Positions 8,657 to 18,003 of a DNA stretch of 64,000 bases are shown piece after piece. The translations under genes and the position numbers were made by a program. The number at the start of each line of letters is the position of its first letter. Position 1 is the first letter of the stretch. The DNA lies in NCBI GenBank assembly GCA_000283635.1, contig HE613569.1, forward strand, positions 955,501 to 1,019,500. Reading direction: 5' to 3'. A model generated the notes under the pieces. It was given only the letters and a program-made list of their open reading frames with translations, made no database searches and had not been told where the DNA came from. The stretch is from Streptococcus macedonicus ACA-DC 198 (GTDB taxonomy: Bacteria; Bacillota; Bacilli; Lactobacillales; Streptococcaceae).

Positions 8657-11443
8657 ATGGCAAAAGCAAAGAAAGTACCCGCAAACGCTCGTCAATTTCC
8701 CCTTGTGGATCAGGCTGAACAAGCAGAAAAAGACTTGTTCAGTCAGCACCAAGGTTATATCATTCCTGAGTATATCAACGCAAACTTAATTCATACTTTG
8801 CGTGCCTATCAGGATAAAGCTATCCGAAATTATCACTATACCCAAACACAGATTAAACCAAACCCTCAACACGTTTTATTTAACATGGCGACAGGTTCAG
8901 GGAAAACCGACTTGATGGCAGGGCTTATCCTCTACCTTTATCAAGAGCATGGCTATCGCAACTTCTTGTTTACCGTCAATACCAACTCAGTCTTGATGAA
9001 AACAAAGGACAACTTGGTCAACGAAAATAGTGAAAAATACCTGTTCCAAGACAAAATTGAAATCGACGGCAAGCATATTTTCATTAAGCAAGTCGAACGA
9101 TTTCCTAGAGTCCAACAAGACAACACCATTTACATTAAGCTATCTTCGGTTCAAAAAGTATCGGATGACCTGTTTGTCTTGAAAGAAAATACCATGGGGC
9201 TTTCAGACTATGAAAACCAACCTGTTGCAGTCTTAGCGGATGAAGCACACCATTATTCCGCAAGCACCAAGTCAGAGAAGGAAGCTGAAAATACTTGGGA
9301 ATCAGCCATTAACAAAATCTTGCGTGCCCGTGATGATAAGGAACAAAAAAATCTCCTCCTTGAATTTACGGCAACAGTCGATTTTGATAAAGAAGTCATA
9401 TATAACAAGTATCGGGATAAGGTGGTCTACCGCTATCCGTTGAATCAATTCATGTTTGATGGCTATTCCAAGCAGGTTAAGCGAATTGAAACGTCCGCAA
9501 GCGACCAAGATAAAATGCTAAACGCGGTCTTGCTTTCGCAGTTTAGAAAATACCGTGCGTATTCTGAGGGAGTCACAGGCACATTTAAGCCAGTGATTAT
9601 GTTCAAGTCCGCAAAAGTAGCGGTATCTCTGGAAGCCAACAAAGTTTTTAATGAGCTGATTCAAAACCTTAACGTTACGGATTTGCTCGCATTTATCAAA
9701 CGCCAACAAGTCCTTGATAGCAATGATAGTTCAGCTTTGGAGTTAGCCTATAACTTCTACCTCAAAAATGAAGATGACCTTGCAAAAATCGTCCGTGAGA
9801 TTAAGCAAGACTTTGACCCGAGAAACGTGTTAAATGCTAATGACACAAGCGGAAATATGCTTGAAAAGGGGCAGTATGAGGCACTCAACACGCTCGAAAG
9901 CCCAAACAACCTCTATCGTGTGGTTTTTGCGGTTGCAAAACTGACCGAGGGATGGGATGTTCTCAACCTCTATGATATTGTCCGTATTGAGCAGGAAGCT
10001 GCGACAAACAAAAATGCCACAATGGTTGAAGCGCAACTTATTGGGCGTGGTGCAAGGTATAATCCATTTGAATTGGACGGTGTGAAAAGCTATCAACGTA
10101 GATTTGATGGCGATAGTTCAAACAAGCAATTGTTCCTAGAAACGTTGCACTACCACACCATGAATGAGCCACAATACCTTAAACAGCTTGTAGGCTCATT
10201 GAAGCAAATGGACTTGCCAACGGGTCAGGATAAGAAAAATCCACCGGTTGAAATCAAGGTCAAGCCTGCTTTCAAAAAAACAGAAACCTATAAGACAGGA
10301 AAAATCTATTATAACGAAGCTGAGGATGTGGCAGATGATTGGTTTGATTCCATTCAGAAATACGGAATCACACACAAGACGGACATTCAAAGAAGTCTGA
10401 ATTATGGTACTCGTGAAGTGTCTTATCAAGCAACAGTCGCATTGACTGAGACAAAACAAATTCACATTGACAGGTTTGACGACCGCTATATCAAGAAAGC
10501 CATCCAACGACTTGAGTTTTATCAATTTGACAACTTGAAAAAGTATCTGCCATTGCTTGAATCCATGAAAGATTTCATCTATGGGGAAAACTGGCTAAAC
10601 GCAAGCAAGTTGAAACTTTTCCTGACCGTTCCAAAAGAATACAAGTCAACAGATATTACGGCAGACGAGATTTTGAAAGTCACCATTGACCTTTTGAAAG
10701 AGTACGAAGTCAAATTCAAGTCTGGCTATGTCAAGAAACGAGGCACAAGCAGGTTTGTTGGCTACCCAATTAGTGAGTATCTAACCAACTATAATAAGCG
10801 AGTACCTGAGTATGACACGGCAAACCTCTTGAATGAATCCACTCAAAAAGTTGCAGTTTACGATATGGCTGAGGACTTCTATGTCTATGACCGTGCTATC
10901 GTCAACAAGTTGGAATTTGACCTCATCACACGTATTCAAGCTCATGTGAATGAGCTAAGAGCCAAATATAACAAGGCAGTTTACTTGTTCCGCATGGACG
11001 AGAATATGCACCGTGAGTCAGCTAAGAGCGAAAAGCTCAAGCTCCATCAATATGGCTCACGGATCAATCGAGCTGGCGAAATTGTAGATATGCACTTGCA
11101 GGGCTTCCAACCCGACTTCATCTTGTTCCTTGAAGATAGTGCCTTTTACTTCCAAATATTTATTGAACCAAAAGGCATGAGTGGCGATAGATTCGTCAGC
11201 GAGCTATGGAAGCAGGACTTGTTGCTCTATATGACCGACCATCAAGCAGAGATGGAATTTGAAGATGGTGTCGATAACGTCAAGATTAGCGGTCTGAAAT
11301 TCTTTACCGCAAAAGACGGACAAAACACAATCCCTGAATTGATGGCAATGTCTGGCGTAACCTATCAGAAACCTAATGAACAGATAGATTTATTGATGGT
11401 AGCAGACCCTTCTACTGATGTAATAATCGAGGAGGATGAGTGA
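8657..11443 (+). CDS. res: type III restriction endonuclease subunit (Res)
   Basis: Res is an ATP-dependent SF2 translocase/nuclease that cuts unmethylated DNA with Mod. I start at ATG 8657, one base after the mod stop, with GGTGG upstream, rather than at an in-frame ATG inside mod; this gives 928 residues. Visible motifs are Walker A ATGSGKTD (78-85), DEAH (195-198), FTAT motif III, the EGWDV and GRGARYNPF motifs of the second helicase lobe, and a C-terminal PD-(D/E)xK nuclease site (PDF at about 819, EPK about 20 residues later). All appear intact, so the system is probably active when mod is in frame. Confidence 0.95.
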   Translation: MAKAKKVPANARQFPLVDQAEQAEKDLFSQHQGYIIPEYINANLIHTLRAYQDKAIRNYHYTQTQIKPNPQHVLFNMATGSGKTDLMAGLILYLYQEHGYRNFLFTVNTNSVLMKTKDNLVNENSEKYLFQDKIEIDGKHIFIKQVERFPRVQQDNTIYIKLSSVQKVSDDLFVLKENTMGLSDYENQPVAVLADEAHHYSASTKSEKEAENTWESAINKILRARDDKEQKNLLLEFTATVDFDKEVIYNKYRDKVVYRYPLNQFMFDGYSKQVKRIETSASDQDKMLNAVLLSQFRKYRAYSEGVTGTFKPVIMFKSAKVAVSLEANKVFNELIQNLNVTDLLAFIKRQQVLDSNDSSALELAYNFYLKNEDDLAKIVREIKQDFDPRNVLNANDTSGNMLEKGQYEALNTLESPNNLYRVVFAVAKLTEGWDVLNLYDIVRIEQEAATNKNATMVEAQLIGRGARYNPFELDGVKSYQRRFDGDSSNKQLFLETLHYHTMNEPQYLKQLVGSLKQMDLPTGQDKKNPPVEIKVKPAFKKTETYKTGKIYYNEAEDVADDWFDSIQKYGITHKTDIQRSLNYGTREVSYQATVALTETKQIHIDRFDDRYIKKAIQRLEFYQFDNLKKYLPLLESMKDFIYGENWLNASKLKLFLTVPKEYKSTDITADEILKVTIDLLKEYEVKFKSGYVKKRGTSRFVGYPISEYLTNYNKRVPEYDTANLLNESTQKVAVYDMAEDFYVYDRAIVNKLEFDLITRIQAHVNELRAKYNKAVYLFRMDENMHRESAKSEKLKLHQYGSRINRAGEIVDMHLQGFQPDFILFLEDSAFYFQIFIEPKGMSGDRFVSELWKQDLLLYMTDHQAEMEFEDGVDNVKISGLKFFTAKDGQNTIPELMAMSGVTYQKPNEQIDLLMVADPSTDVIIEEDE

Positions 11444-11444
11444 A

Positions 11445-12221
11445 ATGCCAAAGAAAAGTGTGAATTCACGACCCTATCTCAAAACTTGTGAGTTGATTTA
11501 TCAATTGGCTTCACAAAGAATTGGCGAAAAATATTGTAAATGGGAAGCAGATAACCCAAAATATAATACCCAATCTCAGTTTTTTCCCGAGGACCGCAAG
11601 TTAATTGGTAGAGTACTAAACTGCATAAGGACAAAAAACAATCCGTACCTGATTACTCCAAAAATTCAGGAAGCAATCATAGAGAATCTCGATTTTACAG
11701 ACGTAAATGAACTTTATTGGGGGGAAGATATTTCCGAGTATTTTCAACATTTTTTTACGACATTACTACTAGAAATTCAAGAATACAAAGATTACACCAA
11801 ATTTTGGATGGGAATTCCGCTTTCTACTGAGTCCGAGATAACCAAGTTTTATTTAGAAAATCAGGTTCCTATTTTAGAAATCGATGAATCATATAACCAA
11901 GAATCTGAGGCATTGATTGACAAATTTATCAACTTCACTTTTAACAAAATTAGTTATTTCGAGTTTGAATCTGCCGAAAGACTTGGGTATTATCGTGAGG
12001 ATGAGTTAGTGTATAGAATGAAGAGAAAGCCTAATAAACCTAAAATGGATGAAGAGATTGATGAGACAAAGGTGGATAAAAAGGCTAAAGAGTACAAAAA
12101 TGAAATACTAACTTTTATCGAATTACCAAAGAAATTAGATGTTTTTGTTGAGAAAGTTTTTGTTCCATTCATTAGTTCAATTTGTCTAGATAAGCGATTA
12201 GAATCACATATCAAACGCTAA
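11445..12221 (+). CDS. unknown protein, third gene of the type III restriction operon
   Basis: I do not recognise this 258-residue protein. It is mostly charged and hydrophilic, has no signal peptide or membrane segment, and carries a lysine/glutamate-rich stretch around residues 190-220 followed by a more hydrophobic C-terminus. An in-frame ATG at 11436 overlaps res (261 residues), but the strong GGAGG just upstream fits ATG 11445 better (spacing 9). Coupling to res, a single promoter before mod and a shared terminator (now at 13652) argue for a role tied to restriction, for example regulation, anti-toxicity or a second defence. It has no visible nuclease or ATPase motif. Confidence 0.7.
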   Translation: MPKKSVNSRPYLKTCELIYQLASQRIGEKYCKWEADNPKYNTQSQFFPEDRKLIGRVLNCIRTKNNPYLITPKIQEAIIENLDFTDVNELYWGEDISEYFQHFFTTLLLEIQEYKDYTKFWMGIPLSTESEITKFYLENQVPILEIDESYNQESEALIDKFINFTFNKISYFEFESAERLGYYREDELVYRMKRKPNKPKMDEEIDETKVDKKAKEYKNEILTFIELPKKLDVFVEKVFVPFISSICLDKRLESHIKR

Positions 12222-12228
12222 AAGTATA

Positions 12229-13643
12229 GGCTCTATAATTTCTGTAGTGGGTAAATCCACTGTAGAGATTATGGAGCCTTTTTTAGTGTAGAAAAAAAGT
12301 CCCATATGACCTATAATGAAAAGCGACTAAACTCATATTAGAAAGGGTTCATATGGAACAACTAAATCTTATCACAAATTTTCTCAGAATTAAAGACAAA
12401 AATATCACTATCACTGATGAATATAATATGGGGACTCACTTAGAACTCCACGGTCACTTGGACTACACAGCCCCTAAATGCCCAAAATGCAAGGGACAAA
12501 TGGCTAAGTACGACTACCAGAAAACTTCTAAAATCCCCTACCTAGAAACTGCTGGCTACCCTTTGCTTATCCGTCTTCGAAAGCGTCGTTTCAAGTGTAA
12601 AGATTGCGGAAAAATGGCGGTAGCTGAAACTCCTCTTGTCAAGAAAAACCACCAAATCTCTGTCGCTGTTAACCAGAAGATCGCTCAATTACTCATCGAA
12701 AATCAAGCAATGCAACAGATTGCACACAGGCTATCTATCTCAACATCGTCAGTTATGAGAAAGCTCAATGAGTTCAAGTTTGAAACGGATTGGAATACCC
12801 TACCCGAGGTGATGAGCTGGGACGAGTATGCCTTCAAGAAGGGGAAAATGAGCTTCATCGCTCAAGATTTCGACTCCCTAAATGTCATCGCCATTCTCGA
12901 CGGAAGAACCCAAGCAACCATCCGAAACCACTTTCTACGCTATCCTAGAAAGGTTAGAAATCGGGTCAAAGTGATTACCATGGATATGTTTAGTCCCTAT
13001 TATCAACTTGCTAAACAGCTTTTTCCGAATGCAAAAATTGTACTCGATCGCTTTCATATCGTGCAACACCTTAGTCGTGCTATGAACCGTGTCCGTATTC
13101 AAATTATGAATCAATTCGACAGAAAATCCCAGGAATACCGAGCCTTGAAACGTTACTGGAAATTGATACAACAAGATAGCCGTAAACTCAGCGATAAACG
13201 ATTTTATCGTCCTATGTTTCGAATGCATTTGACTAACAAGGAAATCCTAGAAAAACTCCTATCCTACTCAGATGAACTACGACAGCACTATGAACTCTAT
13301 CAGCTTCTCTTATATCATTTCCAAGAGAAAAACTCAGATCATTTCTTTGACCTCATCGAACAGGAAATAGCCACTGTTAATCCTATTTTCCAGACGGTAT
13401 TTAAGACATTTTTAAAGGATAAGGACAAGGTTTTAAACGCCATGGAATTGCCTTATTCCAACGCCAAACTGGAAGCTACCAATAATCTCATCAAAGTCAT
13501 TAAGAGAAATGCCTTTGGTTTCAGGAACTTTGAAAACTTTAAAAAACGGATTTTGATTGCTTTGAACATAAAGAAAGAGAGAGCGAAGTTCGTCCTCTCT
13601 AGGTGTTAGCTTTTCATCTACCCACTACAGTTGACAAAGAGCC
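12229..13643. mobile_element. complete ISL3-family insertion sequence
   Basis: 1415 bp with imperfect 25-bp terminal inverted repeats: both ends read inward as GGCTCT then, after about eight variable bases, TGTAGTGGGTA. An 8-bp target duplication AAAGTATA flanks it (12221-12228 and 13644-13651), the hallmark length for ISL3. It inserted exactly between the stop of the unknown gene and that operon's terminator. The exact duplication implies recent transposition. Confidence 0.93.
12353..13609 (+). CDS. ISL3-family transposase
   Basis: 418 residues. The N-terminal zinc-binding part has CPKC (about 43-46) and CKDC (about 80-83), followed by a helix-turn-helix (about 113-140) and a DDE domain. 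Candidate catalytic residues are Asp in MSWDEYAF, Asp in VITMDMF and Glu in NAKLEATNN. The start is ATG 12353 with AGAAAGGG upstream. The frame is intact, so the element should be mobile. A solo copy of the same terminal repeat occurs at 18219. Confidence 0.95.
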   Translation: MEQLNLITNFLRIKDKNITITDEYNMGTHLELHGHLDYTAPKCPKCKGQMAKYDYQKTSKIPYLETAGYPLLIRLRKRRFKCKDCGKMAVAETPLVKKNHQISVAVNQKIAQLLIENQAMQQIAHRLSISTSSVMRKLNEFKFETDWNTLPEVMSWDEYAFKKGKMSFIAQDFDSLNVIAILDGRTQATIRNHFLRYPRKVRNRVKVITMDMFSPYYQLAKQLFPNAKIVLDRFHIVQHLSRAMNRVRIQIMNQFDRKSQEYRALKRYWKLIQQDSRKLSDKRFYRPMFRMHLTNKEILEKLLSYSDELRQHYELYQLLLYHFQEKNSDHFFDLIEQEIATVNPIFQTVFKTFLKDKDKVLNAMELPYSNAKLEATNNLIKVIKRNAFGFRNFENFKKRILIALNIKKERAKFVLSRC

Positions 13644-13651
13644 AAAGTATA

Positions 13652-13681
13652 GACTCTCACTATAAAGGTGGGGGTCTTTTT
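13652..13681 (+). terminator. terminator of the restriction operon, cut off by the IS
   Basis: AGACTCTCAC pairs (with G-U pairs) with GTGGGGGTCT, followed by six Ts. Without the IS it would lie just after the stop of the gene ending at 12221. Confidence 0.75.
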
Positions 13682-13851
13682 TGCGGAAACATTTTTTTAC
13701 CACCCCACCCTTACACTTTGTGAGTGCTTTAATATCCTTATCAAGAACAGCAAATCTTGATGGTAGGCAGTCAGGTTGGTTGCAAACAATTCTGGCTTAC
13801 TTGGGTGGCTAGTTGCTGATAGTCCACCTCTATCAAGGAGGAAAAAATCAA

Positions 13852-14172
13852 ATGAAAAGAAAGATTTTGAATTCAGCAAACGCATATAGTGGTGCAACAT
13901 CTGCGTTATACATTGACGAAAACAAGTCAATTATCAACGTTTCATCTGAAATCGAAAAACAATACAACTGGATTGATGGTAAGCGTACTGACGAAGTTGT
14001 TGGTTACAGAGCATACTTTGTCCAAGAAGGCGTTATCCCCTTCGTAGTGAAGTTTGAAAAAGAACCTACACTTCCACCGTTTCTCTCAGAAGTCAAATTG
14101 GATAATCTCGAAGCAATAGAAATCCGCACCAACGTGTACTTCCGAGCAACAGGGGTAAGAGTGGTTAAATGA
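13852..14172 (+). CDS. small conserved-type protein of the mobility module
   Basis: 106 residues, no membrane segment. I start at ATG 13852, with an excellent AAGGAGG 12 bases upstream. I cannot assign a family securely. Its place as first gene before an FtsK/TcpA-like ATPase resembles the small cytoplasmic proteins at the same position in Tn916-like elements. It overlaps the next gene by four bases (ATGA), so translation is coupled. The 170 bp upstream, after the restriction terminator, hold no gene and probably the module's promoter. Confidence 0.6.
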   Translation: MKRKILNSANAYSGATSALYIDENKSIINVSSEIEKQYNWIDGKRTDEVVGYRAYFVQEGVIPFVVKFEKEPTLPPFLSEVKLDNLEAIEIRTNVYFRATGVRVVK

Positions 14173-15242
14173 TGAAACAGTCAGAGCTTACAAAATACCT
14201 GCTCCAAGCTCTGAACATGGCATTGCAGATTTTAGGCGAGACATCCTACACCAATTCATTTGATGTAAAGGTATCGGATGAAGGATTTTTCTTCATCCCT
14301 CGCCTCCCTGCAAGTTATGTTGTGGATGACGAGTTGTATCAAAAAATATTCCAAATTGCTAATGCTGCTTTATATCCAAAATACACATTATTGAAGCAGA
14401 CAGGAACTTACTTTGTTCCACTTAAAACGGATGACATCCACATCATGAGAGCTTTGTTCTTCCCTTGGAAAAAAGGTATTTCTCAAAGGTTGTTTGTTGC
14501 AGATATTGAAAGATTTGCGAAAGAATTGCCCTTAAATCAAGTGCCTATAATGGAAAATTTCACGATAAATTTGAATAAAGTTACAAGTATGGCAATTGCA
14601 GGGAACTCTGGTTCTGGGAAATCGTACTTGCTTACTTACTTGCTTTTCGTTTTGAAGCAAAGCTCGCACATTGTAATCATAGACCCGAAATTTGATTTGC
14701 CTAGTAGGTGGGGACGAGATAATGGGGTTAGCGTGATATTTCCAAGTGAAAATCGCAGTAAGTCTGATTTTATTTCGGCAGTGAATGAAGAACTTAGTCA
14801 ATGCGTTGAGTTAATTCTGAAACGGCAACAAGTTCTGTATCGCAATCCTAAAGCCGATTTTGAACATTACACGATTGTGATAGATGAACTACTAGCTTTA
14901 AGTGACGGGGTGGCTAAACCAATCAAAGAAGCATTTTTCAGCTTACTTTCTCAGATTTCTCTTTTGGGCAGGGCGACTAAGTGTCATCTACTTCTTGTAA
15001 GCCAACGCTTTGATAATAATGCACTCCCAATTTCTGTTCGGGAACAGTTAAACGTCCTCGTACAAGTTGGAAATATCAATTCAAAGACAGCGCAATTCTT
15101 GTTTCCTGATTTAGACCTGACAGGAATTGTCATCCCCCAAGGAATCGGAACAGGCTTGATACAAGTAATAGATTCGGAGCATCCCTTTCAAATTGTGCCA
15201 CTCCTAACACCAACATTTTTTGACAAGGAAGGAAATTATTAA
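14169..15242 (+). CDS. FtsK/SpoIIIE-domain ATPase, TcpA-like coupling protein
   Basis: 357 residues with Walker A GNSGSGKS (145-152), Walker B TIVIDE (about 235-240) and a conserved sensor region LLLVSQRFD, typical of FtsK/HerA DNA-pumping ATPases. In ICEs and IMEs such proteins act as the coupling protein that hands relaxase-bound DNA to a mating channel. It lacks its own transmembrane helices at the N-terminus; the next gene encodes a membrane protein that might anchor it. ATG 14169 overlaps the previous stop; a second ATG follows directly. Confidence 0.85.
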   Translation: MMKQSELTKYLLQALNMALQILGETSYTNSFDVKVSDEGFFFIPRLPASYVVDDELYQKIFQIANAALYPKYTLLKQTGTYFVPLKTDDIHIMRALFFPWKKGISQRLFVADIERFAKELPLNQVPIMENFTINLNKVTSMAIAGNSGSGKSYLLTYLLFVLKQSSHIVIIDPKFDLPSRWGRDNGVSVIFPSENRSKSDFISAVNEELSQCVELILKRQQVLYRNPKADFEHYTIVIDELLALSDGVAKPIKEAFFSLLSQISLLGRATKCHLLLVSQRFDNNALPISVREQLNVLVQVGNINSKTAQFLFPDLDLTGIVIPQGIGTGLIQVIDSEHPFQIVPLLTPTFFDKEGNY

Positions 15243-15243
15243 A

Positions 15244-15831
15244 ATGAAGAAGTCATTTTTTCTCAAAACATTCAAAATAAACGGCTACTTGTTGACGTTA
15301 CTTGCAATGTTGGCAGTAGTTAATCTCCCGATAAGGTTTATCGTGAGTTTCTTGAAGTCCGAACCAAACCCGTCGCTAATTCAATACACCCAATTTCTGT
15401 ATGAGTTGTTGTCGATAGGTCTAAAATGGCTAGATGGGGCAACGGAAATCACAGCATTGATACTGTTTCTACTCGTGCTACCTGAACTTATTTCAAGACT
15501 GACAAGAGATTCGTTAATTAACTGGGGAAAGTCGATTTGGCTGACTTATCGGCTTAGGAAGTTCTTACTGAGAAAAGTGCAATTTGATGATGAAAGTGAT
15601 TCAACGGTCGCATTGCATAATAAGTCCATTAGAAGCGCAATCATAGACATTCGGGAAGACACCGTTGTATTTTTGATGAAGTTACCAAATGATTATCAGG
15701 CACAGAAGTCGGTAATTGATACGAGAAATATTCTTCGGGAAGAAATATCAAATCGTTTCCCATGCTATGTGTTCTCGAATTTTGACCGTTTCAATAATTG
15801 GCTACAACTTGAGGGAACAAACTTTCACTAA
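15244..15831 (+). CDS. membrane protein of the mobility module
   Basis: 195 residues. Two hydrophobic regions, roughly residues 12-35 and 65-85, are followed by a charged cytosolic part. I start at ATG 15244, right after the ATPase stop, with AAGGAAGGA upstream, and not at the in-frame codon inside the ATPase gene. The family is not recognised. Its place between coupling ATPase and replication/relaxase gene suggests it anchors or regulates the coupling protein. Confidence 0.6.
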   Translation: MKKSFFLKTFKINGYLLTLLAMLAVVNLPIRFIVSFLKSEPNPSLIQYTQFLYELLSIGLKWLDGATEITALILFLLVLPELISRLTRDSLINWGKSIWLTYRLRKFLLRKVQFDDESDSTVALHNKSIRSAIIDIREDTVVFLMKLPNDYQAQKSVIDTRNILREEISNRFPCYVFSNFDRFNNWLQLEGTNFH

Positions 15832-15835
15832 AGGA

Positions 15836-15884
15836 ATAGCGGAGCTCTTGCTTGCCTCTGGCAAGAGGAAAGAAGCTCCGCTAT
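15836..15884. repeat. nested hairpin, candidate single-strand origin or oriT
   Basis: Outer 11-bp arms ATAGCGGAGCT / AGCTCCGCTAT enclose an inner hairpin CTTGCC-TCT-GGCAAG. There is no T-run on either strand after the stem, so it is not a standard terminator. It lies directly before the Rep nick site. Confidence 0.55.
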
Positions 15885-15899
15885 AAAAAAGACGATTAC

Positions 15900-15927
15900 C
15901 CCACGGGGTTACTACGACCCCCGTGGG
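15900..15927 (+). other. pMV158-type double-strand origin (nick site in hairpin loop)
   Basis: Arms CCCACGGGG and CCCCGTGGG hold a 10-base loop containing TACTACGAC (15910-15918). This matches the nick sequence known for pMV158-family RepB proteins (cut between G and A). Position just before a Rep_2 gene supports the assignment. Confidence 0.8.
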
Positions 15928-15958
15928 ATCAGTAATCAATAATCACACGGAGGTAACT

Positions 15959-16570
15959 ATGGGTAAAAAAGAAGCACGTAGCAATAAATGGACGTTCATT
16001 GCATATGAAGAAAGCGCTCCAAAGAATCTCAAGTTAGCTTTGGAAGCATTGAAAGTTCCCTTTGCAGTCAGTCCGCTTCATGATAAAGACGTTAATATGG
16101 AAACGGGAGAGTTCAAAAAGCCACATTGGCATGGTGTGCTGTATTTTGATTCCCTTAAAAGCTACTCTCAGGTTTCTGAGTTAGTGAGTGAAAAGCTAAA
16201 TGCTCCAAGTCACGTTGAGACTGTGATGTCTCCGAAAGGACTTTATGATTACTTCATCCATGCTGAAAATCCCGAAAAAACTTTGTATTCCAAAGATGAT
16301 ATTCAAAGCGGGTGTGGATTTGACCTAGATAAGTTTTTAAGTGAACAAGACAACAGTCAACTATGGAACGAAGCGATTGATGTAGTTGAACAAAATAACT
16401 TCACTGAGTTTGAAGAGCTTGTGACGTATGCGAGAAAAAATAATTCATTACTTCTAAAGTTGATAATCGATAAAACCTATTTTTTTGCAAAACTTCTGGA
16501 TTCACGACGATACAAGCAAGATGAGATGAAAAATAATAGTCAAGTTAGAAAGAAGGATGATGATGTGTAA
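15959..16570 (+). CDS. Rep_2-family HUH replication initiator / relaxase
   Basis: 203 residues, the size and pattern of the pMV158 RepB endonuclease family. The metal-binding HUH motif is H56-W-H58 (KPHWHGVLYF), and a catalytic tyrosine lies in GLYDYFIH (Y96 or Y98). It would nick the adjacent TACTACGAC origin to start rolling-circle replication of the excised circle. In streptococcal IMEs, proteins of this family are also proposed relaxases. The start is ATG 15959 with GGAGG upstream; the longer in-frame reading from 15923 covers the origin. The last codons overlap the DUF3173 gene. Confidence 0.88.
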   Translation: MGKKEARSNKWTFIAYEESAPKNLKLALEALKVPFAVSPLHDKDVNMETGEFKKPHWHGVLYFDSLKSYSQVSELVSEKLNAPSHVETVMSPKGLYDYFIHAENPEKTLYSKDDIQSGCGFDLDKFLSEQDNSQLWNEAIDVVEQNNFTEFEELVTYARKNNSLLLKLIIDKTYFFAKLLDSRRYKQDEMKNNSQVRKKDDDV

Positions 16571-16769
16571 GACTTTAGTGGATAAGGAAATGCTTGTCAG
16601 GGCAGGATTTGCCCCTTACACTGCTTCATCAATACTTAGACAAGCCAAACATTTTATGGTACAACAAGGGTATGAGTTTTATGCGGGACGACGGGTTTCA
16701 GTTGCTCCCTTGCAGGCAGTAAAATCCGTTATCGGTGACGTGGAGTTGTCCGAAACGGAGGATGAATAA
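16563..16769 (+). CDS. DUF3173 small protein
   Basis: 68 residues, basic N-terminal half with a helix-turn-helix-like stretch (KEMLVRAGFAPYTASSILRQAKH). DUF3173 genes sit just before Tn916-type integrases in many Gram-positive elements and are presumed excision or regulatory factors. I choose ATG 16563 (third of three consecutive ATGs), six bases after GAAGG. It overlaps the Rep stop and its own stop lies two bases before the integrase start, so all three are translationally coupled. Confidence 0.8.
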   Translation: MCKTLVDKEMLVRAGFAPYTASSILRQAKHFMVQQGYEFYAGRRVSVAPLQAVKSVIGDVELSETEDE

Positions 16770-16770
16770 T

Positions 16771-18003
16771 TTGCCAAAAACTAGCTACCAAGATGTCTAT
16801 CAAGACAACAAAGGGCAATTCTATTATGAGGTAAGCTTAGGTACGGACAAAATCACTGGAAAACGTATCAAGCGCAAAGGTCGCAAGTCACAGTCAGGGA
16901 AGAAATTTGAGTCAGCCAAGGAAGCCTACACCGAAGCTATTCGGGTCAAAAATGATTTTCTTCAAACTCAAGGCTATTCAGATTATGGCATGACCTTTGA
17001 ACAGTTCATGAATAACGTCTACATTCCGCACTACAAAACGGAAGTGACAGAGGACACGTTTGAATCACGGAATCCAACCTTGAAAATCTTGCATGCACGC
17101 TTCGGAAAGAAACCACTGCGGAAGATTACCTTGCATGATGTACAGTTTTTCAGGACGTGGCTTTTGGATAAGAATGGTGGAGCTTATGCCCAATCCTATG
17201 CTTCCATGGTCTTTGGTATGTTTAAGAAAATACTGGAATTTGCCGTTACCCTAAATTATCTTGATAAGAATATCGCCCAACAAGTAAAGCCCATTTCTAA
17301 AGGTAAAACGGATGTTGCTTACTGGACAAAAGATGAATTCGAAAAAGTTCTATCAAAAATCTATGTTGAGGATTTCTATGAACACCTATGCTTCATCATG
17401 TTGTGGGTTTACTACATGACGGGCATTCGAGTAAACGAGGGCACAGCGCTCTGGTGGAATGATGTGGATTTTGACAAGAAACAGCTTCGAGTTCATCACA
17501 TGCTTGTCACTAAGAGCCGTAAAAACTATAAGCGGAAAAATCATACCAAAACAGCAGATGGAAAACGAGTGCTGACCTTGGATGATGATACACTTGAAGT
17601 TTTGAAAACTTGGAAGAAGCGACAATCACAGTATGGCGACATGGATTTCATTTTCTCTTACGATGGCTTACCTATGATTAAGTCAACTATCTCCCGAATT
17701 ATTGCACGCTATGCCAAGTTGGCGGGTGTTCCTATAATTCAAGCAAAGGGGCTTAGGCATAGTCATGTGAGCTTTCTAATCAATGAAATCAATGCTTCTG
17801 TATTGATTGTTTCCAAACGGCTCGGGCACAGCTCTCCAGAAATCACGCTCAAGCATTATGCACACTTGTGGCGAGGGATTGATGATGGTGTCGCTGAATC
17901 TATGGCGGGGGTTATCACAATATCAACCGCACCAAATAAGCAATTCGCCTTCACGGGCAATCAAGCCGTGAAACAATTGTCTCCAGAACTGTCTCCAAAA
18001 TAG
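16771..18003 (+). CDS. int: tyrosine integrase of the element (Tn916-type)
   Basis: About 410 residues. The N-terminal arm-binding part starts LPKTSYQDVYQDNKGQFYYEVSL, a core-binding SAM-like domain follows, then the catalytic domain with R220 (TGIRVNEG), R329 (GLRHSH) and Y363 (KHYAHL). It would recombine the GAGTGGGA cores for integration and excision. TTG 16771 lies eight bases after GGAGG; ATG 16762 overlaps that ribosome site and is less likely. Its last codons contain two TGTCTCC heptamers that recur at the left end. Confidence 0.93.
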   Translation: MPKTSYQDVYQDNKGQFYYEVSLGTDKITGKRIKRKGRKSQSGKKFESAKEAYTEAIRVKNDFLQTQGYSDYGMTFEQFMNNVYIPHYKTEVTEDTFESRNPTLKILHARFGKKPLRKITLHDVQFFRTWLLDKNGGAYAQSYASMVFGMFKKILEFAVTLNYLDKNIAQQVKPISKGKTDVAYWTKDEFEKVLSKIYVEDFYEHLCFIMLWVYYMTGIRVNEGTALWWNDVDFDKKQLRVHHMLVTKSRKNYKRKNHTKTADGKRVLTLDDDTLEVLKTWKKRQSQYGDMDFIFSYDGLPMIKSTISRIIARYAKLAGVPIIQAKGLRHSHVSFLINEINASVLIVSKRLGHSSPEITLKHYAHLWRGIDDGVAESMAGVITISTAPNKQFAFTGNQAVKQLSPELSPK

